Source: Flavobacterium sp. MC2016-06
GTDB taxonomy: Bacteria; Bacteroidota; Bacteroidia; Flavobacteriales; Flavobacteriaceae
Assembly: GCF_009711165.2 (NCBI RefSeq)
Contig: NZ_WMID02000005.1
Span: forward strand, 186,001-250,000
DNA: 64,000 nt
Direction of reading: 5' to 3'
Positions 50,109-57,717 of the stretch are shown piece after piece; positions within the stretch are counted from its first letter, which is position 1; each line of letters starts with the position of its first letter. The notes under the pieces are model-generated. The model was not told the DNA's origin, did no database searches, and saw nothing but the letters and a program-made list of their open reading frames with translations. Made by a program: the position numbers and the translations under genes.

Positions 50109-52103
50109 ATGAGCAAGAAAACATATTCCATTTTTGGAGCAGGTGCAGCTGGACTCTATACTGCTTGGAGACTACTTGAAGGAAAATCCAAAGAAAAAAA
50201 CAACGAAAAAATGCTTGTTAAAGGCGATGTATTAGAGCTCTATGACTGGGGACAATATGATTTTTCTAAAAAAAATCCAGGAACTAGAGAACCAGGCGCA
50301 CGTGTTTGTACATGGCATTATAAAGACAATAAAGACAATTCGTACCTAGAATTGGGCGGTATGAGATATTCTTATTGGAACGGTACTCCTATGGGAGCTG
50401 GACATCGTGTAGTGACTAAAACCATAGAAAAATTGGACCTAAAAAAAGATTCAATTTCATTTAATGAGTCAGCAGATCCATTAATGTCTTTACGCGCTAA
50501 AAACATGTATATATCAGACATTAATTCTAATCAGCCAGCTCCGTATGCCGTAAACAATTATGGCGAAGATGCTCCGCCAGATGATGGATTTACAACCATA
50601 CAATCTGTAGCAATTACACAAACATCTGGACCTGTTACCAGAAGAGAATGGTGTAAATTTTATGAAGATGGAAAAATCAATATTGATATGCCTGATAGTT
50701 CTATCTTTCAAAAAGGAGATTTACTAAAAGAGATCGGATATTGGAATCTTGGTTATGATATGCTCGGGCAAGAAGGATTTAGTTATTTAGCCGATGGAAA
50801 TGGCTATAGTTCAAACGTAGTAAACAGCCATAGTGCTCAGTCTTTTAATGTTAATGACGAATTTACTCCCGGAACCGAATACAAAACTTTAGTAAAAGGA
50901 TATTCCAGTTTATTTGATACTTTATTTTTGGAAGTTGAAAAGCTGGCCAAAGCAAAAGGAATCACTTTAAATTATTTTCCAAATACTAGATTGCGTTCTA
51001 TTGTGCATACCAAAGCAGGAATAAATTTTACAACCGCAACACGCCAAGACCCAGACAAGCTTGCCGAAAGTAAAATTTGTAACGCAGCATTTTTGGCAAT
51101 GCCGAGAGCAGCCATAGAATTAGTAGCAGAAGCAAGTAGATATAGCGACAAAGAAGGTTTAGATGTACTAAATCACGAAAAAGTGCAATTGTATTTAGAG
51201 TCTGTAATTATGGAACCTTCTTATAAAGTAGGTATGTTTTTCAAGACACCATGGTGGAGAGAAACGCTAGACGGAGGTCCAACTTATCCTGCTAAGCTTA
51301 CAAGTTACTTCTTGACACAAGACGGAATTGCTAAATTAAAAAAAGAGAATTTCCCGTCTAATTATCTTAAAGAAATAGAATTGGCTAAAAGCCCCGTTAT
51401 CATAGGAAATTCATTTAATGATAAAGTCAGTTTTATAGCTGCTGTAGAAAATGCCATTCAAGAGCGTTTGACTTTTAAACAAGAAAAACAAATCGCAGTT
51501 ATAGCCGAATTAGATACTATCGGGCCAAGTATTACAGATATGCCTATTCGTCAAGTGGTTTATTTTGGTGATAATGCCAGAGACGAAAAAGGAGAAAAAG
51601 TATATGGTATTCTTGCCAGTTATGATGATATTCAATATGCAACATTTTGGAAAGCATTAGAACTTGGGCCAAATGCCTCACGTGAAATTCCAGAATCTAG
51701 AGACTGTCAACCGCTTATAGGACCAAGAGAAGCTACACCTGTAATGGTAAAAATGCTTCGTTCGCAATTAGCATCATTGCATTTTGGACCACAAGCAGAT
51801 TACTCTTCAGTTCCTGAACCTTTAGAAACAAGGTATATGGACTGGTCACTTCCTCCATTTAATGCAGGTTATCATGCCTATAAATCACATTATAGTTTAG
51901 GCGATGTACAAAGAAAAATTAGAAAACCATCACAGCTTATTCCAAAAACAGACTGCGATATTTTTATAGTTGGCGAAACCTATTCAAATGATCAAGCTTG
52001 GGTAGAAGGAGCCTTTTGTACTGCCGAATCTGTTTTGAATGATTTCTTTGGTATCGAAGAAATTATAGATCAAAAACATTACCCATTTATTTCTCCAGAA
52101 TAA
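50109..52103 (+). CDS. FAD-dependent amine oxidase, L-amino-acid-oxidase (VioA/RebO)-like
   Basis: A 664-residue flavoprotein. The FAD-binding motif starts the chain (IFGAGAAGLYTAWRLLEG). LELGGMRYSYW carries the Arg expected to hold the substrate carboxylate. The C-terminal FAD motif is IFIVGETYSNDQAWVEGAFCTAES. It should oxidise an amino acid to an imino or keto acid. The next gene encodes a ferritin-like protein related to VioB, and VioA/VioB or RebO/RebD pairs make dimers of the imino acid of tryptophan, so a similar oxidation-dimerisation step is possible. It differs strongly from the oxidase at 26752 in length and inserts. A hairpin separates it from the next gene. Confidence 0.8.
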   Translation: MSKKTYSIFGAGAAGLYTAWRLLEGKSKEKNNEKMLVKGDVLELYDWGQYDFSKKNPGTREPGARVCTWHYKDNKDNSYLELGGMRYSYWNGTPMGAGHRVVTKTIEKLDLKKDSISFNESADPLMSLRAKNMYISDINSNQPAPYAVNNYGEDAPPDDGFTTIQSVAITQTSGPVTRREWCKFYEDGKINIDMPDSSIFQKGDLLKEIGYWNLGYDMLGQEGFSYLADGNGYSSNVVNSHSAQSFNVNDEFTPGTEYKTLVKGYSSLFDTLFLEVEKLAKAKGITLNYFPNTRLRSIVHTKAGINFTTATRQDPDKLAESKICNAAFLAMPRAAIELVAEASRYSDKEGLDVLNHEKVQLYLESVIMEPSYKVGMFFKTPWWRETLDGGPTYPAKLTSYFLTQDGIAKLKKENFPSNYLKEIELAKSPVIIGNSFNDKVSFIAAVENAIQERLTFKQEKQIAVIAELDTIGPSITDMPIRQVVYFGDNARDEKGEKVYGILASYDDIQYATFWKALELGPNASREIPESRDCQPLIGPREATPVMVKMLRSQLASLHFGPQADYSSVPEPLETRYMDWSLPPFNAGYHAYKSHYSLGDVQRKIRKPSQLIPKTDCDIFIVGETYSNDQAWVEGAFCTAESVLNDFFGIEEIIDQKHYPFISPE

Positions 52104-52116
52104 TTCAATTAACCCA

Positions 52117-52173
52117 AAAAAGGCAGACTAATACTAGTTTCAGTTTATGTATACAAAGGTTAGTCTGCTTTTA
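52117..52173 (+). terminator. Terminator- or attenuator-like hairpin inside the second gene set
   Basis: GCAGACTAA (52122-52131 region) pairs with TTAGTCTGC, extended by A/T pairs (52117-52131 with 52160-52172), and TTTT follows. It lies between the amine-oxidase gene and the ferritin-like gene, only 14 bases before the start of the latter. It may reduce expression of the downstream genes. Confidence 0.6.
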
Positions 52174-52185
52174 AATTTCAAACCT

Positions 52186-53700
52186 ATGAAAACAAAAAAA
52201 CTTTTTACACTTTCGAATGAAGTAACAAAAGACAATATCAAGGAAGTAATGCAGCAGGCAATTGCACTGGAGCTGGCTACTATTCCAACATATTTGTCTA
52301 CCTATTATTCGATAAATAGAGCACAAGATCAAGACAACTTGTACGCTAAACTTTATGCACAGCTTTCTATATTTGGTGAGCGAACTGCTGAAGAAATTGA
52401 TGCGTTAGCACAAGAATTAAAATTAGATATATTGGTTTATTCCAATAAATCAGCAGCTTTAATTATGAGTGTTGTTATCGAAGAAATGCTGCATTTGGCA
52501 TTATCATGCAATGTGAAGCAAGCCGTTTGTCAAACACCTCCAGATCTTATGGGAATTGGAAAAGTATTATCGTTTCCAACTCAATTAGACGGGCATATTC
52601 CTGAATTTCAAATTAATGCGGCAAAATTATCATTAAAGCAATTAACTACTTTTTTACAGATAGAAAGTCCTGAACCGTTTGTAGATCCTTATGCAGAAGT
52701 ACAATTAAAAAATACAATTGATTATCAAACGATTGGTCGTTTGTATGATATGATTATTTCTTGTGTAAAAGAAGATTTTCCAGGGCCCTATATAGAGCAG
52801 CCACAATTACTTCCTCCAGATAATCCATCACGCCCTAGACCATTCTATTCTCAAAACTCAATGAACACGGTACATTATGACAGAGAACACAATCCGCAAT
52901 TTGCAAATGGTAATGACAGTGGCGGACTAGTTGGTGTGCATGATGCTCATTCGGCAGTAGATGCTCTAGAGCGTATTGTAGAACAAGGAGAAGGAAGGAG
53001 TAAAGAGAAACAGCATACGCTAATTTGGGGAGCAAATAAAATGCCGGTACCAATGGAGGTAATAGATGGCAAAGTAACCTTCTGGGAAGGAGATTATGAT
53101 GATACAGGAAAAGAAGCAGCACATTTTGCCAAATTTCTAGAAGCATATAGCCTTGGGGGTTATTATCAAGAAAAATTCAGCAAGATTCAGGGTTTAGATG
53201 ATTTCTTCAGCTATTTTGTATACGATACAGATGCCAATCCTTCAACAGCAGATTACAAAGCTTCGGGTAACGAAGCGCTTGCACTTTGTTCAGAATTGGG
53301 TAATGCTGTTTTCGCCTATATTCTTTTAATGATCGAAACCTGTTATTATAAAGACGAAAGCACCCAATACGACTTATTCATGTACGGAATTCATAAATCA
53401 ATGATCTGGCTTTTAAGCGGCGTAGGAAATCAAATCAATTATTATACTTACAGCAAAGGTAATCAGGCTTACAAAGGAGCATTAACATTTGAACCTTTTT
53501 TATTCGAAAATAGTTCCTTAAGACCAAAAGCACAAATCATGAACTTGGTAGATCAATTAGCAAAAGCAGATCCTGATAATTGGGGTTGGGCAATTAAGAG
53601 CGAAAATTATTTCCCGTCTTTACCAGATGTAGGATTAGATCATAGTGTTGTAGCAGATATGCCCAACGTACCAAGTACACCTTACAGCCATCAGCATTAA
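52186..53700 (+). CDS. Ferritin-like protein related to the VioB iminophenylpyruvate-dimer-synthase domain
   Basis: A 504-residue protein, no signal peptide. The N-terminal part is a ferritin-like helical bundle with a probable iron site: Glu29 in IALELATIPTYLSTYY and E-E-x-x-H at 99-103 (VIEEMLHLAL). A second helical region near the C-terminus contains SELGNAVFAYILLMIETCYY. This matches the ferritin-like family that includes the iminophenylpyruvate dimer synthase domain of VioB. VioB itself is about twice as long. I chose the ATG at 52186, because a longer frame from 52147 would start inside the hairpin. It follows the oxidase gene and precedes the MNIO cassette by 17 bases. Confidence 0.75.
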   Translation: MKTKKLFTLSNEVTKDNIKEVMQQAIALELATIPTYLSTYYSINRAQDQDNLYAKLYAQLSIFGERTAEEIDALAQELKLDILVYSNKSAALIMSVVIEEMLHLALSCNVKQAVCQTPPDLMGIGKVLSFPTQLDGHIPEFQINAAKLSLKQLTTFLQIESPEPFVDPYAEVQLKNTIDYQTIGRLYDMIISCVKEDFPGPYIEQPQLLPPDNPSRPRPFYSQNSMNTVHYDREHNPQFANGNDSGGLVGVHDAHSAVDALERIVEQGEGRSKEKQHTLIWGANKMPVPMEVIDGKVTFWEGDYDDTGKEAAHFAKFLEAYSLGGYYQEKFSKIQGLDDFFSYFVYDTDANPSTADYKASGNEALALCSELGNAVFAYILLMIETCYYKDESTQYDLFMYGIHKSMIWLLSGVGNQINYYTYSKGNQAYKGALTFEPFLFENSSLRPKAQIMNLVDQLAKADPDNWGWAIKSENYFPSLPDVGLDHSVVADMPNVPSTPYSHQH

Positions 53701-53717
53701 TTAAAAAATAAAAAAAT

Positions 53718-54305
53718 ATGTCAGAATTAATAACTAGAGAGCTTCATGTATGCATGGGACTTAATTCTTGCAAAAATGCAGGATATTCAGAAAATAATGA
53801 TTGTGCAGGAAAAGGAGATTGTTCAACAGCTGTTGGTCATCCCTGCCACACTTTAAATTCATGTAAAAGCCAAGGTGGATGCGGAATTTTTGGAACTACC
53901 GAAGAACTTTGCCATCCAGGGGAAAACGACTGCCGTTATCAAGGAAGCTGCGGTGTGCCTATTTTATCTTCACGTTTTATGGCGCAAGGTCCAAATAAAG
54001 GACTTAGCGTTTGGCAGTTAGCAAGAGCACGTTTTGAAGAAAAAAGACAAAAAAACGGTGAATCATTTGGAGAAGCGCCACAGCAATACGGACCAAGTGA
54101 AGATTACGTAAACACCGTTCGCGGTACTACAGGTCAAGATTATTCTTCTTGTGGACAAAGCGGGTCAAGATCTTGTTCCTATATAAACAATCCTGCAGAA
54201 AGACAAACAGCTGCAGCTGCAAGGGTTTTGAAAATGGAAGAAGAAAGCGCTAAAAAACTGCCTGAGACTATTTCAAACTGTTGTTCAAAAAACAATGACC
54301 ACTAG
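53718..54305 (+). CDS. Cys-rich protein with repeated C-x5-C pairs, probable MNIO substrate
   Basis: A 195-residue protein with 14 cysteines. Ten lie in residues 12-78 in the order C-x5-C-x10-C-x5-C-x7-C-x5-C-x5-C-x9-C-x6-C-x5-C, with repeats such as LNSCK, NDCAGKGDC, LNSCKSQGGCG and NDCRYQGSCG. Four more are at 145, 153, 188 and 189. There is no signal peptide, unlike exported bufferins. The remaining half is hydrophilic and looks helical (SVWQLARARFEEKRQK). The frame overlaps the next gene (DUF692) by 11 bases. By position and composition it is the likely substrate or metal-handling partner of the MNIO enzyme; I know no characterised homologue. Confidence 0.75.
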   Translation: MSELITRELHVCMGLNSCKNAGYSENNDCAGKGDCSTAVGHPCHTLNSCKSQGGCGIFGTTEELCHPGENDCRYQGSCGVPILSSRFMAQGPNKGLSVWQLARARFEEKRQKNGESFGEAPQQYGPSEDYVNTVRGTTGQDYSSCGQSGSRSCSYINNPAERQTAAAARVLKMEEESAKKLPETISNCCSKNNDH

Positions 54306-55209
54306 ACTCGGATTACCCAATTTAGGATTGGGATTAGGACTTAGAAGTCAGCATTTTGAGCATATTCTTGAAAAGAATCCTGCAGTAGATTGGTTTGAAG
54401 TAATCTCTGAGAATTTTATGGATTCGCACGGACGGCCAAGATACATCTTACAGCAAATAGCAGAAAAATATCCCGTGGTTATGCACGGGGTATCACTGTC
54501 TATAGGAAGTACAGATCCATTAAATTTTGATTACCTAAAAAGTTTAAAACAGCTTGCAAGCGAGGTCAAACCAGCTTGGATTAGCGATCATTTGTGCTGG
54601 ACAGGAGTTTTAACCACCAATTCGCACGATTTATTACCGTTGCCGCTCAATGAAGATTCATTAAAACATGTTTGCAATCGAATCCTGCAAGTACAAGATT
54701 ATTTAGAACGTCCGCTTATTATAGAGAATCCAAGTACCTACGCATCTTTTAATAATTCGACCATTTTAGAATGGGATTTTTTAAGAATCATGACCGAAGA
54801 AACGGGCTGTGGATTACTTTTAGATGTAAACAATGTCTATGTATCTTCTTTTAATAATGATTTTGATCCTGTAGAATACATCAACGGAATTCCACATGAT
54901 AAAGTTGTACAAATGCATTTGGCGGGACATCAAAACTGTGGCAGCTATATTATAGATACACACGATAGAGAAGTCACTAGTCAGGTTTGGAAATTGTTCC
55001 AGCAAGCTTATCAATTGGCAAATCAAGCTTCGGTTTTATTAGAGTGGGATGGAAATATTCCAGCCTTTGATGTTTATCATTCTGAATTGCTTAAATCGAA
55101 GCAATATATGGATGCAGCATTTGTAGGAGCTGAAAATGAAGTTTTATCTCTAGATGAAGAACAAGTTTCAAATCCACTGAATATATTTAGTATGAATAAA
55201 TTTTTATAA
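54295..55209 (+). CDS. DUF692 multinuclear non-heme iron enzyme (MNIO; MbnB/BufB-like)
   Basis: A 304-residue TIM-barrel enzyme of the DUF692 family, whose members (MbnB, TglH, ChrH, BufB) oxidatively modify cysteines in peptides. Candidate metal ligands are complete: His64 (VVMHGVSLSIG), Asp98-His99 (ISDHLCW), Glu144-Asn145 (IIENPSTY), Asp177-Asn180 (LLDVNNVYV), His208 and His212 (QMHLAGHQ), Asp221 and His223 (IDTHDREV), Glu250 (LLEWDG). Its start codon lies inside the end of the Cys-rich gene, and its partner DUF2063 gene starts 9 bases downstream. It probably modifies the Cys-rich protein, for instance to thio-oxazolone- or oxazolone-type groups, but the chemistry cannot be predicted. Confidence 0.9.
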   Translation: MTTRLGLPNLGLGLGLRSQHFEHILEKNPAVDWFEVISENFMDSHGRPRYILQQIAEKYPVVMHGVSLSIGSTDPLNFDYLKSLKQLASEVKPAWISDHLCWTGVLTTNSHDLLPLPLNEDSLKHVCNRILQVQDYLERPLIIENPSTYASFNNSTILEWDFLRIMTEETGCGLLLDVNNVYVSSFNNDFDPVEYINGIPHDKVVQMHLAGHQNCGSYIIDTHDREVTSQVWKLFQQAYQLANQASVLLEWDGNIPAFDVYHSELLKSKQYMDAAFVGAENEVLSLDEEQVSNPLNIFSMNKFL

Positions 55210-55218
55210 ATCTCAAAG

Positions 55219-56058
55219 ATGTCCAAAGACGTTCAAATACCATTGAAAGACTTTCAGCAATGGATGCAGCAGCTTTTATTAGATCCTTACCAGCAAACAG
55301 GAATTGATCCTAGTAATTTACTTTCGAATGCCATAAACGCCTCTTCAATTGAAGACGTAATTTGTCATTCTGAAAAATTGACCGCGCAAGAACATTTGGG
55401 TATTTACCAGCGAAGTTACATCGCGCGTTTACGAAATTGTATGTCGCAGCAATTTAGTGCTTTAGAATATGCTTTAGGTGAAACTATTTTTTGCGCTTTC
55501 GCCGATGATTATCTCGCTTCAAGACCATCTCATAATTACAATTTATCTTTTTTAGGAGCTCACTTTTCAGAATATCTTCAAAATAACAGACCCGATGCTG
55601 AAGAAGAAGTGAAAGAAGATTGGATTGATTTTATGATTGAACTGGCTCAGTTTGAATATGCCATTGGTGTTATTTTTGAAGAGAAAGCCGAAGAAAATTA
55701 TCAATTAGCAACAACTAATACACCCGAAGAAGATTTAAAATTAGTGCCTATATGTGCTTTATTTAAGTTTCAATTTCCGGTACGAAAGTATTATTCTGAT
55801 TTTAAAAATGAAAAACAACCGAGTCTGCCTCTTGAAAACGAAACTTATGGTGTCGTTTTGCGTCACAAATTTAAATTGGCGGTTTATGATTTACACAAAG
55901 AGCAATATGATTTTTTAAATCTTTTGAAAGAACAAAAAGATATTGCTGCAACAAAAGAAATTTTTAAAGTTCAGTATAAAGAAAATGATACTTTATTTGA
56001 ACAAGTGTGGAGTAGTTGGAAAGAACGTTGGATAGCTGCTAATTTTTTCCGCGTTTAG
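55219..56058 (+). CDS. DUF2063 (BufC/HvfC-like) partner of the MNIO enzyme
   Basis: A 279-residue protein. The N-terminal region fits DUF2063: LKDFQQWMQQLLLDP, then LGIYQRSYIARLRNCMSQQFSALEYALGE and FLGAHFSEYLQNN. This is the family once annotated as a putative DNA-binding domain and now known as the partner that presents the leader or substrate to the MNIO enzyme. The C-terminal half (about 150-279) is a second domain of mixed structure, ending in a helix and WIAANFFRV. It follows the MNIO gene by 9 bases and ends the operon, with a terminator 33 bases on. Confidence 0.85.
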   Translation: MSKDVQIPLKDFQQWMQQLLLDPYQQTGIDPSNLLSNAINASSIEDVICHSEKLTAQEHLGIYQRSYIARLRNCMSQQFSALEYALGETIFCAFADDYLASRPSHNYNLSFLGAHFSEYLQNNRPDAEEEVKEDWIDFMIELAQFEYAIGVIFEEKAEENYQLATTNTPEEDLKLVPICALFKFQFPVRKYYSDFKNEKQPSLPLENETYGVVLRHKFKLAVYDLHKEQYDFLNLLKEQKDIAATKEIFKVQYKENDTLFEQVWSSWKERWIAANFFRV

Positions 56059-56090
56059 TAAACAGGATAAAGTATAGATAAAATACTTAA

Positions 56091-56133
56091 AAAAGGAAAG
56101 CTTATCTTTTTAAGACGAGCTTTCCTTTTATTT
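56091..56133. terminator. Terminator at the end of the MNIO gene set
   Basis: AAAAGGAAAGCT (56091-56102) pairs with AGCTTTCCTTTT (56118-56129), 12 bp, followed by T. It may also act on the convergent carbonic anhydrase gene. Confidence 0.9.
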
Positions 56134-56201
56134 TATAAAACGAAATAATTTTTCGTAATACATTGATTTTTGATTTGTTTTAAAGAAGGGAAGTCTCTTT
56201 G

Positions 56202-56954
56202 TTATTTCTCTTTCAAATATTCTACTTTTCCTGTTTTCATATCATAAACGGCACCAACAATTAGGAGTTCTCCTTTTTTCTCCATATCAGCAAGAATCGG
56301 GCTTTTTGTTCTAATTTGCTGTATTGCATAGAAAACATTTTCATCGCATACGGCTTCAATAAAAGCAGGATTTGATGAGGTTGTTTCACCTTTAAAATTT
56401 GCTTTAGCAGTTGCCAAAGGAGGTTTTATTTTGTTTAAAAGTGCTGTAATATTACCTAATTCAACTCCATCAATAGCAGATTTAATCGCACCGCAATATT
56501 CATGACCTAATACAACTATCACTTTAGCACCAGAAACTCTAGTACCAAATTCTAGGCTTCCCAAGATATCTTCATTAACAATATTTCCTGCAACTCTTGC
56601 TACAAAAAGATTACCGAGACCGCTGTGAAAAACGTCTTCTACAGGTACTCTTGAATCTAGACACGAAAGTATAACGGCTTTTGGAAATTGTCCTAATGAG
56701 GCTTGTCTAACACGTTCAGTATTATTACGTACTGTCAATCGATCTGCTATAAAATCTTGATTTCCTTTTTGAAGACGATCTAAAATTTCTTTTGGAGTTA
56801 ATTTTTGCTGTTGTTCTGCGGTTAATATATCAGAGGTTAAAATAGCGTCTTTTTTAATTACAACGTCATTACCTCCAACTGGATCTTTTTCTTTTTTTTC
56901 ATTATTACATGCAGCTAAAACGCATAATAGTAAAACAAGTACTGTTTTTTTCAT
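56202..56954 (-). CDS. Lipoprotein beta-carbonic anhydrase
   Basis: A 250-residue beta-class carbonic anhydrase with a lipoprotein signal (LAAC, Cys16), so it probably acts at a periplasmic membrane face. The zinc site is complete: Cys98 and Asp100 (LSCLDSRVP), His151 and Cys154 (GHEYCGA). A linker of about 35 residues follows the lipobox. It interconverts CO2 and bicarbonate. Most beta-class enzymes are cytoplasmic, but exported lipoprotein forms are known in Bacteroidota. It is transcribed leftward, converging on the MNIO operon. Confidence 0.92.
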   Translation of the reverse strand: MKKTVLVLLLCVLAACNNEKKEKDPVGGNDVVIKKDAILTSDILTAEQQQKLTPKEILDRLQKGNQDFIADRLTVRNNTERVRQASLGQFPKAVILSCLDSRVPVEDVFHSGLGNLFVARVAGNIVNEDILGSLEFGTRVSGAKVIVVLGHEYCGAIKSAIDGVELGNITALLNKIKPPLATAKANFKGETTSSNPAFIEAVCDENVFYAIQQIRTKSPILADMEKKGELLIVGAVYDMKTGKVEYLKEK

Positions 56955-57382
56955 TTTGTAAATTTTTAGGTTTAATAATTAATATATAATGGTTTGTGAA
57001 TTATAAAGTGTCTTTTGCATGAGGAGGCAAGACTGCGTGGAGGAAGATAGGGAAGGAGTAGATTATAGAAATAAATCTTTGCGGATTATATGGATTATTC
57101 TTGGTCTCATGAATTATTTGAAAGAACAGATATTAACCTTATTTTTAATACAAATATATGAAAATAAACGAATTACGATATTATTAAATAAAAAATTATA
57201 AATAAAAAACTTACTTATTTATGGTTTATAAGCAGATTTTTTCAGATTTAAAAGAGAAACTAAATTTGCCTTTAAATGGGTTTTAGTATTGTATAGTTTC
57301 TGCAAATAACTTTAATAGGTCAAGATTATGGCAGTACAGCTTTGTAATCATAAGTGTATTATGATTATATTATATTGCGTTC

Positions 57383-57422
57383 ATATATTGTGTTCCCAAG
57401 GTTGAAACCTTGGGCTATGTTT
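57383..57422. repeat. 40-bp inverted repeat, left arm
   Basis: Exactly inverted at 57595-57634. Each arm is itself palindromic in the middle (CCCAAGGTTGAAACCTTGGG). A third, shorter copy (GATTGAAACCTTGGGCAT) lies at about 57643-57660. Confidence 0.85.
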
Positions 57423-57428
57423 TTATAG

Positions 57429-57534
57429 TAGATTGTGTAGATATTTTCAATACGAATAAGTCCGACAATGATTTCTGGACAAATTTTAATCATTTATCAA
57501 TTTTGTTAAATTTTTTCAACTATTTGATATTCAG
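57429..57534 (-). pseudogene. Decayed duplicate of the 3' end of the siderophore-interacting protein gene
   Basis: This segment aligns to 57726-57870, the last codons of the neighbouring gene. Shared blocks are TAGATTGT, ATTTTCAATACGAATAAGTC (against ATTTCCAATATGAATAAGTC), TTTCTGGACAAATT, AATTTTTTC and TTTGATATTC. About 35 bases are missing in the duplicate and the frame is broken. It sits between the two arms of the inverted repeat. Confidence 0.65.
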
Positions 57535-57594
57535 TTAAAAATATTGAATCTTTTGAAGTATTAAAATTAGACTAAAAAAGAAGACCCAACGATT

Positions 57595-57634
57595 AAACAT
57601 AGCCCAAGGTTTCAACCTTGGGAACACAATATAT
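57595..57634. repeat. 40-bp inverted repeat, right arm
   Basis: Exact inverse of 57383-57422. The two arms bracket about 170 bases containing the gene fragment. Confidence 0.85.
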
Positions 57635-57717
57635 ATTCTAAAGATTGAAACCTTGGGCATATTTATAAAAGATTATATAGAGACCTGCGGAGTTATTAAA
57701 AATGAAATGTTTTATTA

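Larger units (their letters stand above)
56955..57717. other. Intergenic region with inverted repeats and a gene fragment
   Basis: About 760 bases. The left part (to 57380) shows nothing I can support; a 60-codon frame at 57019-57201 has no protein-like character. The right part contains a 40-bp inverted repeat pair, a third partial copy of the repeat, and a decayed duplicate of the end of the siderophore-interacting protein gene. Confidence 0.6.

Noticed and set aside
52147..52185. Longer N-terminus for the ferritin-like protein
   Set aside because: The extra codons overlap the hairpin at 52117-52173 and add residues outside the conserved helical domain. The ATG at 52186 has a normal A-rich context.
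57019..57201. 60-codon open frame upstream of the carbonic anhydrase gene
   Set aside because: Composition is like the surrounding AT-rich DNA, there is no recognisable domain, and it sits where the carbonic anhydrase promoter should be.
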